The notes: generated by a model from the sequence alone, not told the origin. A stretch of 34,264 bases of DNA from JAHJDS01 sp964569795 (GCA_964569795.1 CAZMVB010000040.1:1-34264), one strand, 5' to 3'; shown: positions 22,796 to 31,744, counted from the stretch's first letter. A program made the numbers and translations.

Positions 22796-23455
22796 TCAGG
22801 GCTCGACCAGGTGATGGCGGATGGCGAACCGGACCAGGTCGGACAGGGAGTGGACCCCCAGCTTCTGCTGGACGTTGTGGCGGTGGGCCTCCACGGTCCG
22901 GACGCTGATGCACAGCCGGTCGGCGATGTCCTTCTTGTGGAGTCCCTCGGCCAGCAGCTTGAGAACCTCCTCCTCCCGCCGGGTGAGCAGGCCCTTGCCC
23001 GGCCGCCGGGACCCGTTGCCGTTGCTGCCGCCGCCCAAAAAGCCCTTGACCACCACCTGGGACACGGCCGGACAGAGAAAGAACTCGCCGCTCCGGACGC
23101 AGTCAATGGCCTGAAACAGCATCGCCGAGTCGATCTGCTTGACCAGGTAGCCCCGGGCCCCGGCGCTCAGGACCTCGTGGACCGATTCGGTGTCGGCGTA
23201 CATGGTCAGGGCGATGACCAGGGTCTCCGGTCGGTTCTTGAGGATGCGGCGGGTGGCCTCGACCCCGTTCATCTCGGGCATGACCAGGTCCATCAGGACC
23301 ACGTCCGGCCGGACCGCCTCGGCCAGGGCGACCGCCTCCCGGCCGTCCCCGGCCAGGCCGACCACGCGCAGGTCCTCCCGGGTCTCCAGCAGGAACTTGA
23401 GAGACTCCCGAAAAACGGCGTGGTCATCCACCACCAGAACGCGGACCGGGTCCAT
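22796..23455 (-). CDS. NarL/FixJ-type response regulator
   Basis: The product has 219 residues. The receiver domain has the acidic pair D10-D11, phosphoacceptor D56 in V-L-M-D-L-V-M-P-E, T84 and K106. A GerE/LuxR helix-turn-helix follows at about 150-215 (L-T-R-R-E-E-E-V-L-K-L-L-A-E-G, then T-V-E-A-H-R). ATG 23455 is chosen because GGGAGGGGG stands in front and the receiver starts at once; the frame is open to 23479. No histidine kinase is in the window, so it is an orphan unless the partner lies elsewhere. It lies just upstream of the redox genes on the same strand and is their most likely regulator. Confidence 0.92.
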   Translation of the reverse strand: MDPVRVLVVDDHAVFRESLKFLLETREDLRVVGLAGDGREAVALAEAVRPDVVLMDLVMPEMNGVEATRRILKNRPETLVIALTMYADTESVHEVLSAGARGYLVKQIDSAMLFQAIDCVRSGEFFLCPAVSQVVVKGFLGGGSNGNGSRRPGKGLLTRREEEVLKLLAEGLHKKDIADRLCISVRTVEAHRHNVQQKLGVHSLSDLVRFAIRHHLVEP

Positions 23456-23633
23456 GGCCCCCTCCCTGGGGGAAAACAACTATCGAAATCTTCTTCAGAA
23501 TTTCTCGAGGAGGTCCCCAAGAGGCTCAGGACGAAGGAGACTCGATGGTTCGCGGTCTGGCCCCTGTCGCCGGGAAAAAACCGCATCCCACCCAGGTCGA
23601 ATCCACAGGTTCCGCCAGTAACCTCCACTGATA

Positions 23634-23662
23634 ATTTTATTAGCGGATCGGGTGATAGTCAA
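23634..23662 (-). promoter_or_regulatory. Sigma70 promoter of the response regulator
   Basis: Minus strand TTGACT (23657-23662), 17-base spacer, TAAAAT (23634-23639). The 5' leader to ATG 23455 would be about 170 bases; nothing structured was recognised in it. It lies just outside the acyl-CoA synthetase stop, so the redox cluster can be expressed independently of the liv operon. Confidence 0.78.
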
Positions 23663-23686
23663 CCTGGTCCCGGGATGGCGGGGCCG

Positions 23687-25249
23687 TCAATCGGGCGGAT
23701 ACATGTCCCGCAGCTCCCGCTTGAGGACCTTGCCCAGGGCGTTGCGCGGAAAATCACCCGGGTGGAGGATCACCCTGGACAGGCGCTGGTACTTGGCCAG
23801 CTGGGGGTTGGCCCAGGCCAGGATGTCCTCGGCCGAGGCGGTGGCGCCCTCTGCGCGGCAAACCACGGCCACCGGGGTCTCGCCCCACTTGGCGTGGGCC
23901 ACGCCGATCACGGCCACGTCGTCCACGTCGGGGTGGCCGATCAGGACCGACTCCAGGTCGATGGCGAAGATGTTTATCCCGCCGGACAGGATCATGTCCT
24001 TCTTGCGGTCCAGGATGTAGAGGAACCCGTCCTCGTCCAGCTTGCCCATGTCGCCGGTCCGGAGAAAGGTCTTGCCGTCTTCATCCAGCCAGATCTCCTG
24101 GGCGGTCTTTTCGGGCAGCTTGTAGTACTCGGGCATCAGGAAGGCCGAGTGGGCGATGATCTCGCCGATCTCGCCCGGCGGAAGCAACTGGTTGTCCGGG
24201 CCGATGATCCCCACGTCCCAGCCGACCAGGGGTTTGCCCACGGACTCGACCTTGCGCAGCACGTCGTCGGGCTTGAGGGTCGTGGCCACGCCCTCGGTCA
24301 GGCCCCACAGCTCGATCAGCTCGCCGGGCAGGTCGCCCACTATCTGTTTCTTGGTCTCGATCCGCAGGGGGGAGCCGGCCGAGTTCCAGATGCGCATCGA
24401 GGAGATGTCGTGGTCGCGCCACCGGGGGTATTCGAACAGGACCACGAACTGGGTCGGAACCATGAAGGTGTGGGTGCACCGGTACTTCTCGACCAGGGCC
24501 AGGAAATCGGCCGGCTCGAACTTGGACATGATCACCAGGGTGCCGCCGGCGAACACGGTCGGCAGCATGACCAGCCAGGTGCCGTTGGCGTAGAGGGAGG
24601 TGGTGACGATGGTCGTGGCCGTGGAGTCGAGGCGGTAGTCCAGGCCGAAGCTCAAGGCGAAGTGGGTCCGGTTGTGGTGGGTGTGGAGGATCCCCTTGGG
24701 CACGCCGGTGGTCCCCGAGGTGTACATGATGTTGATCGGGTCCTCGTAGGTCAGGGGGACGTGAACCGGGTCCCCGATCTGCTCGGCCAGCCAGGGCTCG
24801 TACTCGACCCAGCCGGCGCTTTTCGGGCCGATCAGGAAGCGATGGTCGGCCGGGATGCGGCCGAACCCGTCCGTGAAGGGCTCGAGCAATTCGCGCTGGG
24901 GACCGCCCACGAACAGGAAGGTCGAGTCCGAGTCGTCCACCATCCGGGCCAGGTCCCGGCCGGCCACCAGGGCCGACAGGGGCACGGCCACCCCCCCGGC
25001 CCGCATGATTCCGAACAATACTTCCAGGTACTCGATCCGGTTGGACGACAGGAGGCTGACCTTGTCCCCCTTTTGCAGGCCCCCGGCGATCAGGCCGCCG
25101 GCCACCCGGTCCACGCGGCGGTCGAACTCGCCCCAGGTCAGCCGCTTGTCCCCGAAGATGACGGCCGGTTTCCGGGCCCGCCACTTGCCGTGGCTGCGGA
25201 TCACGTCGGGAATGATGACGTCCGGGTTGTCGAATCTGGTCTTGGTCAT
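23687..25249 (-). CDS. Acyl-CoA synthetase (AMP-forming acid:CoA ligase)
   Basis: The product has 520 residues. ANL motifs in order: Y-T-S-G-T-T-G-V-P-K-G for ATP, L-W-G-L-T-E-G, L-R-T-G-D-M-G-K-L-D-E-D-G-F with the hinge in Y-I-L-D-R-K-K-D-M-I, and P-R-N-A-L-G-K-V-L-K-R-E-L-R with the C-terminal catalytic lysine. It activates a carboxylic acid to its CoA ester with ATP; the chain type is not predictable from sequence alone. It is the last gene of a run with a complete liv-type ABC transporter and a short-chain dehydrogenase, so its substrate is probably the acid that the transporter brings in. Confidence 0.95.
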   Translation of the reverse strand: MTKTRFDNPDVIIPDVIRSHGKWRARKPAVIFGDKRLTWGEFDRRVDRVAGGLIAGGLQKGDKVSLLSSNRIEYLEVLFGIMRAGGVAVPLSALVAGRDLARMVDDSDSTFLFVGGPQRELLEPFTDGFGRIPADHRFLIGPKSAGWVEYEPWLAEQIGDPVHVPLTYEDPINIMYTSGTTGVPKGILHTHHNRTHFALSFGLDYRLDSTATTIVTTSLYANGTWLVMLPTVFAGGTLVIMSKFEPADFLALVEKYRCTHTFMVPTQFVVLFEYPRWRDHDISSMRIWNSAGSPLRIETKKQIVGDLPGELIELWGLTEGVATTLKPDDVLRKVESVGKPLVGWDVGIIGPDNQLLPPGEIGEIIAHSAFLMPEYYKLPEKTAQEIWLDEDGKTFLRTGDMGKLDEDGFLYILDRKKDMILSGGINIFAIDLESVLIGHPDVDDVAVIGVAHAKWGETPVAVVCRAEGATASAEDILAWANPQLAKYQRLSRVILHPGDFPRNALGKVLKRELRDMYPPD

Positions 25250-25358
25250 GGCCGGACTCCTCTCGGCCGCGCCGGGACGCGGTCGGGTTGGCGGTATCGG
25301 TTTGAGGACGGGGGGCGCGGGGTCTATCTCGGCCTCGTGGCCCGCCTGAGGCCAGGGA

Positions 25359-26066
25359 TCAAATCATGAGGTACTTCTGCTTGACCTCCTCGTTGGCGCT
25401 CAGCTCGTCCATGGTGCCGTGGTAGCGGATGCGGCCCCGGTCGATGACGTAGGCCCGCTCGGCGACGCTGATGGCGAACGAGACGTTCTGCTCGGAGAAG
25501 AGGATGGTCTGGCCGATCTCGCCCAGGGCCTTTATCTGCCGGGCGAACTCCCGGACCACCAGGGGGGCCAGGCCCTCGACCGGCTCGTCCAGGAGGATCA
25601 GTTCCGGGTTGCCCATCAGGGTCCGGCCCAGGGTCAACATCTGCTGCTCGCCGCCGGACAGATACCCGCCCAGGTTCTTGTCCAGGCCCCGGAGCTTGGG
25701 AAACAGGCCATAGACCCGGTCCACGGTCCACGGCTCGCCGGAGAACCCCTTGGGGACGCGGGCGGCGACCTCCAGGTTCTGGCGGACGGTCAGATCGGGA
25801 AAGATCAGCCGGGTGTCCGGGACGTAACCCATGCCCTTGCGGGCGATGTGATAGGGCGGCTTCTTCCGCATCTGCTCGCCCCGGAAGCGGATGCTGCCCG
25901 AGCGGGCCGGGGTGAGACCCATCAGGCTCCGGAGCGTGGTCGTCTTGCCGGCCCCGTTGCGGCCCAGCAGACACACGATCTCGCCGGCGTCCACCGTAAG
26001 CGAAACGCCGAACAGGATGTGGCTGGTGCCGTAATAGGTGTGGATCTCTTCGACCTCGAGTATCAA
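25359..26066 (-). CDS. livF: Branched-chain-amino-acid-type ABC transporter ATPase LivF
   Basis: The product has 235 residues, standard for LivF. Walker A is G-R-N-G-A-G-K-T-T, the signature is L-S-G-G-E-Q-Q, and Walker B is L-I-L-L-D-E-P-V-E-G-L-A-P, whose E-G-L-A-P is characteristic of LivF. The Y-Y-G-T-S-H-I-L-F-G-V-S start is also typical. The start codon is TTG 26066, overlapping the livG stop as TTGA. It energises uptake with LivG, LivH, LivM and LivK. Such systems in anaerobes often carry acids other than amino acids. Confidence 0.95.
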   Translation of the reverse strand: MILEVEEIHTYYGTSHILFGVSLTVDAGEIVCLLGRNGAGKTTTLRSLMGLTPARSGSIRFRGEQMRKKPPYHIARKGMGYVPDTRLIFPDLTVRQNLEVAARVPKGFSGEPWTVDRVYGLFPKLRGLDKNLGGYLSGGEQQMLTLGRTLMGNPELILLDEPVEGLAPLVVREFARQIKALGEIGQTILFSEQNVSFAISVAERAYVIDRGRIRYHGTMDELSANEEVKQKYLMI

Positions 26067-26815
26067 ACCACTTCCCCCAGATAGACCCGCTGGGCCTCTT
26101 GGTTGGACCGGACCTCCTCGGGCTTGCCGTCGGCGATGATCGCCCCCTGATGGAGCACGGTCAGCCGGTGGGCGTACCCGAAGACGACCCTCATGTCGTG
26201 CTCGGTGAACAGCGTCGTCACCCCCAGGTCCCGGTTCAGCCGGGCGACCAGCTCCATGGTGGCCGTGGTTTCGGCCCCGGACATCCCGGCGGTGGGCTCG
26301 TCCAGGAGCAGCAGGTCCGGCTTGACCGCCAGGGCCAGGGCCAGCTCGAGGCGCTTCTTGTCCCCCTGGCTCAGGTTCCCGGCCTCGGTTTGGGATAACT
26401 CTCCCAGACCGGTCACCTCCAGCAGTTCCAGGGTGTCCTCCTTGGCCAGCCTCCCGGCCGGCGTGAAGAAGTTGAGCGTCCGTTTCTGCTGGGCCAGGAC
26501 CGCCTGGCGGATGTTTTCATAGGCGGTCAGCTTGGGGTAGATGTTGCTCACCTGGAAGGCCCGGCTCATGCCGAAGCGGGCGATCCGGTGGGGCGACCAG
26601 TGGGTGATGTCCACCCCCTTGAAGACCACGCTCCCGCTGTCCGGACGGTGGTATCCGGAGATCAGGTTGAAGAAGGTGCTCTTGCCGGCGCCGTTGGGGC
26701 CGATGATGGCCGACAGCTCGCCCGGGGCCATTTGATAGGTGACGTTGCTCGTGGCCTGGAGCCCGCCGAAGGACTTGTTCAGGCTATCGACCTTCAGGAT
26801 CGCGTCGGTCGCCAT
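26063..26815 (-). CDS. livG: Branched-chain-amino-acid-type ABC transporter ATPase LivG
   Basis: The product has 250 residues. Walker A is G-P-N-G-A-G-K-S-T, the signature is L-S-Q-G-D-K-K-R-L-E-L-A-L-A-L (LivG often has Q-x-Q/D here), and Walker B is L-L-L-L-D-E-P-T-A-G-M. The A-F-Q-V-S-N-I-Y-P-K-L-T-A-Y-E-N segment is the LivG Q-loop region. The gene starts one base after the livM stop, so translation is probably coupled. Confidence 0.95.
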   Translation of the reverse strand: MATDAILKVDSLNKSFGGLQATSNVTYQMAPGELSAIIGPNGAGKSTFFNLISGYHRPDSGSVVFKGVDITHWSPHRIARFGMSRAFQVSNIYPKLTAYENIRQAVLAQQKRTLNFFTPAGRLAKEDTLELLEVTGLGELSQTEAGNLSQGDKKRLELALALAVKPDLLLLDEPTAGMSGAETTATMELVARLNRDLGVTTLFTEHDMRVVFGYAHRLTVLHQGAIIADGKPEEVRSNQEAQRVYLGEVV

Positions 26816-26816
26816 G

Positions 26817-28289
26817 TCAGGCCGCCTCCCGCCCTTCGCCGGCCTCGTCGGCCAGGCTGGACCGGGACACGATGTCCCGGACCCGGTCGGCCAGGCCCTT
26901 GACCCCGCCGGGCATGAACAGGACGATGAAGATGACGATCAGACCGATGGTCAGGGGCCAGTACTGGGTGAAATTGGTCACCCGGGCGTGCAGGTACTGG
27001 AAGACGACCGCCCCGGCCATGGGCCCCATGAATCCGCCGGCCCCGCCGATGAGGGTCATGAACACCGGCACGCCCGACTGCTCCCAGTTGCACAGATCCG
27101 GCGAGACGCTCAGGTTGAACGGTCCGTACAGGGCCCCGGCCAGCCCGGCGAAGGCCCCGGCCACGGCGAAGTTGATCAGCATGTACCACCGGGTGTTGAT
27201 GCCGATGAACCGGGTCCGGTCGGAGTTGTCCCGGATGGCCCGCATGGTGTAGCCGAAGGGCGACTCGGTGATCAGCCACATGGCCACCAGGGCCACGACC
27301 GTCGTCCCCCAGGTGAAGTAATAGTACCCCACCTTGCCGGCGATCAGGGCCGGCGGCGCCACCCCCAGCAGGCCGTTGTCCCCGCCGGTGAAGCCGTACC
27401 ACTGGAAGACGATGTAGAAGATGAGCTGGCCGAAGGCCAGGGTCAGGATGGCGAAGTAGATCCCGGTCAGCCGGACGCAGAAGTAGCCCAGGATGAAGGC
27501 CACCAGCCCGGCCAACAGCATCGACGCCACCAGATAGGCGGCGAAAAGGAGCAGTTGCAGCACCGGCGAGGCCGCCAGGGTCGCCATCCAGAACGGCTTG
27601 AGCTTGACGATGAGCAGCCCGGCGGTGTAGGCCCCCACGCCGAAATAGGCGGCCTGACCGAAGGACAGCTGGCCCATGTAGCCGAAGATCATGTTGAAAC
27701 TGACCGCGAACAGCCCCAGGATCAGGATCAGGGTGACCTCCCGGATCCAGTACTCGGACACCACCCAGGGCAGGATCAGACTGCCCGCCGCGAACAGGCC
27801 CAGCAGCAAATACCGGGTCCAGGGGATGTCCGCCACGACGCGGTTCAGGATGACCAGGGCCAGAAAGATAAAGACCGTCACCGCCACGGTGTCGCCGTAG
27901 TTGGACGTCAGCAGGACCGACATCCCGCCCGCGACCAGGGCGCCCAGGACCAGCCAGAGGTAGCGCCATCCGGTCCGCCGGCCGTAGTCCTGGAGCAGGA
28001 AATAAATCAGGGCCCCCCACAGGCCGACGAGCATGATCTCCAGGGGGGTCAGGAACCACTCGACCTGGTCCGACAGGCCCGCCCCGGCGCAGACCAGGAC
28101 CAAGAGCGGCCGCAACACGAACAGACCCACGGCCAGGACGCCCAGGCGCCCCAGGTGCCGGGCCGGTCTGCCCTGGGACTCCTTCAGGCCCCGGGTGATC
28201 CGGGGGAGGCCGAAAAAGACGAGCCCCACGGAGGCGGCCGCGGCCGCCTCCCCCAGGGAGATGATCAGGACGTAGAACCACATACCCAC
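26817..28289 (-). CDS. livM: Branched-chain-amino-acid-type ABC transporter permease LivM, N-terminally extended
   Basis: The product has 490 residues, against about 300-420 for common LivM. The LivM core runs from about 185 (L-G-L-F-A-V-S-F-N-M-I-F-G-Y-M-G-Q-L-S-F-G-Q) to the C terminus and contains the usual permease helices. The first ~165 residues add several membrane segments that most LivM proteins lack, with a charged R-G-L-K-E-S-Q-G-R-P-A-R-H loop. GTG 28289 has GGGAG nine bases upstream and is preferred over ATG 28283. It pairs with LivH to form the membrane channel. Confidence 0.93.
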   Translation of the reverse strand: MGMWFYVLIISLGEAAAAASVGLVFFGLPRITRGLKESQGRPARHLGRLGVLAVGLFVLRPLLVLVCAGAGLSDQVEWFLTPLEIMLVGLWGALIYFLLQDYGRRTGWRYLWLVLGALVAGGMSVLLTSNYGDTVAVTVFIFLALVILNRVVADIPWTRYLLLGLFAAGSLILPWVVSEYWIREVTLILILGLFAVSFNMIFGYMGQLSFGQAAYFGVGAYTAGLLIVKLKPFWMATLAASPVLQLLLFAAYLVASMLLAGLVAFILGYFCVRLTGIYFAILTLAFGQLIFYIVFQWYGFTGGDNGLLGVAPPALIAGKVGYYYFTWGTTVVALVAMWLITESPFGYTMRAIRDNSDRTRFIGINTRWYMLINFAVAGAFAGLAGALYGPFNLSVSPDLCNWEQSGVPVFMTLIGGAGGFMGPMAGAVVFQYLHARVTNFTQYWPLTIGLIVIFIVLFMPGGVKGLADRVRDIVSRSSLADEAGEGREAA

Positions 28290-28306
28290 TAGTCAGCTCT
28301 CCCGGA

Positions 28307-29416
28307 TCAGTGCCGCATCGGCGTGCCGAACAGGCCCCAGGGCCGAACGATCAGCACGATGGCCGTGACAATGAAGATCAGGACCATCGCCCCGGCCGGC
28401 CAGATGAAGATCGAGAAGGCATAGACCATGCCCACGATCAGCGACCCGACCAGCGTCCCCACCAGCGAGCCGAAGCCGCCGATGACCACCACGCAGAAGG
28501 CCTGGATGATCCAGTGCATGTCCATCCCCAGGGTCACCGTGCTGTCCGGGGCCTGGATCCCGCCGGCCAGACCGGCGATGAAGATGCCCAGGGTGAACAC
28601 CCCGGCGTAGATCATCGGGATGGGGATGCCCAGGGCGCTGACCATCTCCCGGCTGAAGACCGCCGCCCGGATGATGTGTCCGTACCGGGTCTTGTTCAAG
28701 AACAGCCACAACCCGATGAACACGGCCACCCCGGCCCCGATGATGAACAGGTTGTATGAGGCGAAGGAGATGTCGCCGCCCTGGAACAGGTAACTGGCGG
28801 GCTTGAAGGATACCGCGCTGCCGAAGTTCATGGTCAAATCCCAGAATTTGGCGCCGTGGTTCAAGACCGGCTCGGGACTAAAGGGGAAGTCCTTGATGTC
28901 GATGGATCTCGCCAGGATGGCCGGCTTGGGCAGGTTGCGGTCATTTACGGTGAAGACCAGCTTGACCAGGTCCTGCAGGACCAGGACCAGGCCGTAGGTC
29001 AACAGGAGCTGCTCGGGCAGGTCCCGCTCGTAAACCCACCGGACCAGCAGGAACTCGATGACGAACCCGATGACCGCCAGGCACAGTGCGGCCAGGGGGA
29101 TGGCCACCCAGACGGCCATCCCCCAGGACTGCATCACGTTCCAGAAAAACCAGCAGAAGTAGGCGCCCAGCATCCACAGGGTGGCGTGGGCGAAGTTGAG
29201 GATGTTCATCACCCCGAAGATGAGGCTCAGCCCCGAGGCGATCAAAAAGAGCATCATCCCCCGGTTCAGGCCGCTCAGGACCTGATTCAGCTGCGCGGCG
29301 AGGGTCTTGTCAAAGAAATAGCGGAAAACCAGGAACAGGACCACGATCAGGGCGAAAAGACCCACGCCCCAGGCCAGTCTTCGAGGCGCCCTCGCCGGCA
29401 GCTGAGTTGGGGGCAT
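28307..29416 (-). CDS. livH: Branched-chain-amino-acid-type ABC transporter permease LivH
   Basis: The product has 369 residues, longer than the usual 290-300 because of an N-terminal membrane segment (14-33) and a periplasmic loop around 165-215. LivH hallmarks are G-L-N-R-G-M-M-L-F-L-I-A-S-G-L-S-L-I-F-G-V-M-N with N-F-A-H-A-T, and later A-G-L-A-G-G-I-Q and V-I-G-G-F-G-S-L-V-G-T. GGAG precedes ATG 29416, eight bases after the livK stop. Confidence 0.94.
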   Translation of the reverse strand: MPPTQLPARAPRRLAWGVGLFALIVVLFLVFRYFFDKTLAAQLNQVLSGLNRGMMLFLIASGLSLIFGVMNILNFAHATLWMLGAYFCWFFWNVMQSWGMAVWVAIPLAALCLAVIGFVIEFLLVRWVYERDLPEQLLLTYGLVLVLQDLVKLVFTVNDRNLPKPAILARSIDIKDFPFSPEPVLNHGAKFWDLTMNFGSAVSFKPASYLFQGGDISFASYNLFIIGAGVAVFIGLWLFLNKTRYGHIIRAAVFSREMVSALGIPIPMIYAGVFTLGIFIAGLAGGIQAPDSTVTLGMDMHWIIQAFCVVVIGGFGSLVGTLVGSLIVGMVYAFSIFIWPAGAMVLIFIVTAIVLIVRPWGLFGTPMRH

Positions 29417-29424
29417 GCGGGCTC

Positions 29425-30678
29425 CTACGGGTTGGCCTTACGGGCCTTGATGATCTCGGCCGCCGGACGCCAGGACTTGGGGCCGGGGACCTTGATCACC
29501 GGGACGTAGATCGGGAACGGGTACTTGGGCGAGTCCTCGACCGGACCGACGTAGCCGCCGTAACAGCTGAGCTGGTTGTCGATCTTGCGGAAGTAGAACC
29601 TGCCGCGGGTGGTGACCACGTGCGCGCCCTTGAGGGCCCGGCGGACCTTCTCGTTGTTGATGCTCCTGGCCTTGTCAATGCCCTGCTTGAGGATATAGAC
29701 CGCGTCGTACTCCATGACGCCCCAGTCGCTGGGATAGCGGCCGTACTTCTTGCGGAAGGCGGCGACGAAGTGACGCATCCTCGGGTTGTTCATGTGGGCG
29801 AAGAACGGCGCCCGGCACAGACCGATGATGCCGCGGGGGATGGTCTTGGCCTGGGCGATCAGCTCGGAGACGCTGATCAGGCTGCCGGGATACGGGATCT
29901 TCTTGAAGAAGCCGTAGGCCTGGGCCTGCTTCATCCAGGCGGCGTTGTCCTTGCTGGCCAGGCAGCCGATGACAAAGTCAGGCTTCTGGGCCATGATGGC
30001 GGTGATGAACGAGCCGAACTCGGTCTCGCCCAGGCGGGGCCAGTAGGCCTTGATCAGCTTCAGCTTGGGGGCGAACTTCTTGAGCAGGGCCACGGTGTTG
30101 GCCTGGGTGGACTTGCCCCACTCGTAGTTGCTGGCGATGGTGATGTATTTCTTCCAGCCCTTCTTCTTGGCCAGGGCGGCCACGCCCAGAACGACCGACT
30201 TGGCCTGCATGTAGCTGTTGGGCACGACCTGATAGGTCCAGGGCGAGAAGTGGATCCGGGTGATGTTCTCCGAGTTGGAGATGGCCGGCAGGTGCAGGAC
30301 CTTGTACTGCTGGCAGACCGGCTTGATGGCCACGGCGCAGGCGCTGGAGTAGGTCCCGAACACGGCCTGGACCTTGTTGCGCAGGATCAGGTGCCTCACG
30401 GCCCGGACGGCCATGGGCGGTTTGGTGTGGGTGTCCTGGATGAAGATCTTGATCGGGTACCGGCCCAGGAAGCCGCCCTTCTTGTTGATCTCCTCGACGG
30501 CCAGCTTGATGGCGTCCACGCCGTCACGGCAGTACAGGGCGCCGGTGCCGGTGATGGCCAGGGCCACCCCCAGGTTGTAATACTTCTTTTTGGCCTGAAC
30601 CGGTTGCGGCAGACTCATTCCCACCGCCAGGCTCAAGGCCAGGACTACGATCAGGACCCAAAGGCATTTCCTCGTCAT
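29425..30678 (-). CDS. livK: Periplasmic substrate-binding protein of a liv-type ABC transporter
   Basis: The product has 417 residues from ATG 30678, preceded by GGAGGGGAGGGG; the frame to 30726 runs through the RBS. A signal peptide covers about 1-30 (cleavage after V-Q-A). The mature protein is a type I periplasmic binding protein of the Leu/Ile/Val family, starting Y-N-L-G-V-A-L-A-I-T-G-T-G-A and with the A-V-F-G-T-Y-S-S-A strand-loop. The first lobe has G-T-G-A-L-Y-C-R-D where amino-acid binders have S-G-x-x-A, so a different ligand, such as an organic acid, is likely. It follows the dehydrogenase gene and starts the livKHMGF run. Confidence 0.92.
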   Translation of the reverse strand: MTRKCLWVLIVVLALSLAVGMSLPQPVQAKKKYYNLGVALAITGTGALYCRDGVDAIKLAVEEINKKGGFLGRYPIKIFIQDTHTKPPMAVRAVRHLILRNKVQAVFGTYSSACAVAIKPVCQQYKVLHLPAISNSENITRIHFSPWTYQVVPNSYMQAKSVVLGVAALAKKKGWKKYITIASNYEWGKSTQANTVALLKKFAPKLKLIKAYWPRLGETEFGSFITAIMAQKPDFVIGCLASKDNAAWMKQAQAYGFFKKIPYPGSLISVSELIAQAKTIPRGIIGLCRAPFFAHMNNPRMRHFVAAFRKKYGRYPSDWGVMEYDAVYILKQGIDKARSINNEKVRRALKGAHVVTTRGRFYFRKIDNQLSCYGGYVGPVEDSPKYPFPIYVPVIKVPGPKSWRPAAEIIKARKANP

Positions 30679-30791
30679 GGTCCCCTCCCCTCCTTTGTTG
30701 GGCGAAAACATTAGTGTTGTTGACAACCGGCCGGGCGCCGGAGCGGCCCGCGGGCCGCGGCGCTCACCGGAATGCTCCCCTCGATAGTCCT

Positions 30792-30811
30792 GGGCTGCCC
30801 TCTGGCAGCCC
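30792..30811. repeat. Perfect 8-bp hairpin upstream of livK
   Basis: GGGCTGCC - four bases - GGCAGCCC. With the hairpin at 30845 it lies in the 186-base gap between the dehydrogenase and livK. It has no U-tract and could be an RNA-stability or processing element that adjusts livK expression relative to the first gene. Confidence 0.5.
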
Positions 30812-30844
30812 GATTCAGGAGGACATCGCCTGCCCCCCGGAGGT

Positions 30845-30863
30845 CCCGAATGAAAAATTCGGG
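30845..30863. repeat. Hairpin directly after the dehydrogenase stop
   Basis: CCCGAAT - GAAAA - ATTCGGG, a perfect 7-bp stem one base from the stop codon on the minus strand. The loop, not the tail, is U-rich, so it is not a classical terminator. Confidence 0.45.
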
Positions 30864-30864
30864 G

Positions 30865-31713
30865 CTAGGTCTCGCCGTAGGTCAGGACCATGCCGCCGTC
30901 GAACAGGAGGTCGCCTCCGACCAGGTATTGGGCGAAGCGCGAACAGCCGAACATAAACAGGTTGGCCACCTCGATCGGCGTCATCATCTCCTTGATCCGG
31001 GTGTGGCCGCACATGACGTCGGTCACCACCTGCTCGGGGGTGATGCCCCTTTTTTTGGCCTGGGCCGGAATCTGGTTCAGGGCCAGCGGCGTCCGGACAA
31101 AGGCGGTGCTCACCGAAAAGGAACGGACCCGGCCCTGGCCCTCGGCCGAGATGGACTGGGACAGGGCCCGCATGGCGAACTTGGAGACGTTGTAGGAGAC
31201 CTTGGCCACGGTGGTGATATGGCCGTGGACCGAGGACATGTTGCCGATCACGCCCCGGCCGTCCGGGCTGTTTTTCATGTGGGGGATGGTCAGCTTGGAG
31301 AGGTAGAACGGAGCGCGGACCATCAGGGACTGCATGTAGTCGAAGCGCTCCAGGGGAAAGTCTTCGATGAAGTCGATGTGCTGGATCCCGGCGATGTTGA
31401 TCAGGTACCGGATCGTGCCCAGCTTGGCCGCCTCCCGGACGGCCCGGTCCATGTCCGCGACCTGGGTCAGATCGGCCTTGATGAAGATCATCTGGCCGCC
31501 CAGGTCCCGGGCGGTGTCCACGGTCTTTTTCCCCTCGGACTCGTTGACGTCCAGGCCCACGGTCATCAGGCCGTTGGCCGCCGCGGCGGCGCAGGTCGCC
31601 CGGCCGATGCCCGTGGCCGCGCCGGTGACGATGATCACGTTGTCGGCGGTATAGTCCGGGTCGTCCAGGACCAGAATCTCTTCCCGGGTGATGGCCGGTT
31701 CGGTGATGTCCAA
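30865..31713 (-). CDS. Short-chain dehydrogenase/reductase (3-hydroxybutyrate-dehydrogenase-like)
   Basis: The product has 282 residues. The cofactor motif is T-G-A-A-T-G-I-G, followed by D-V-N at the end of strand 2, which favours NAD. N-I-A-G replaces the usual N-N-A-G. The catalytic set is S in N-M-S-S-V-H-G and Y-N-V-S-K. It should interconvert a hydroxy and a keto group on an acid or CoA ester. The start is put at TTG 31713, seven bases after GGAGGGGG. The longer frame from 31749 begins inside the -24/-12 promoter and is rejected. It is the first gene of the putative sigma-54-driven operon with livKHMGF and acyl-CoA synthetase. Confidence 0.85.
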   Translation of the reverse strand: MDITEPAITREEILVLDDPDYTADNVIIVTGAATGIGRATCAAAAANGLMTVGLDVNESEGKKTVDTARDLGGQMIFIKADLTQVADMDRAVREAAKLGTIRYLINIAGIQHIDFIEDFPLERFDYMQSLMVRAPFYLSKLTIPHMKNSPDGRGVIGNMSSVHGHITTVAKVSYNVSKFAMRALSQSISAEGQGRVRSFSVSTAFVRTPLALNQIPAQAKKRGITPEQVVTDVMCGHTRIKEMMTPIEVANLFMFGCSRFAQYLVGGDLLFDGGMVLTYGET

Positions 31714-31744
31714 AGGGATCCCCCTCCCGTGGCCTATCACCCCA

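Noticed and set aside
22811..25369. 852-codon open frame on the plus strand
   Set aside because: It is antisense to the response regulator and acyl-CoA synthetase, with His/Gly/Gln/Asp-rich low-complexity translation typical of shadow frames in high-GC DNA.
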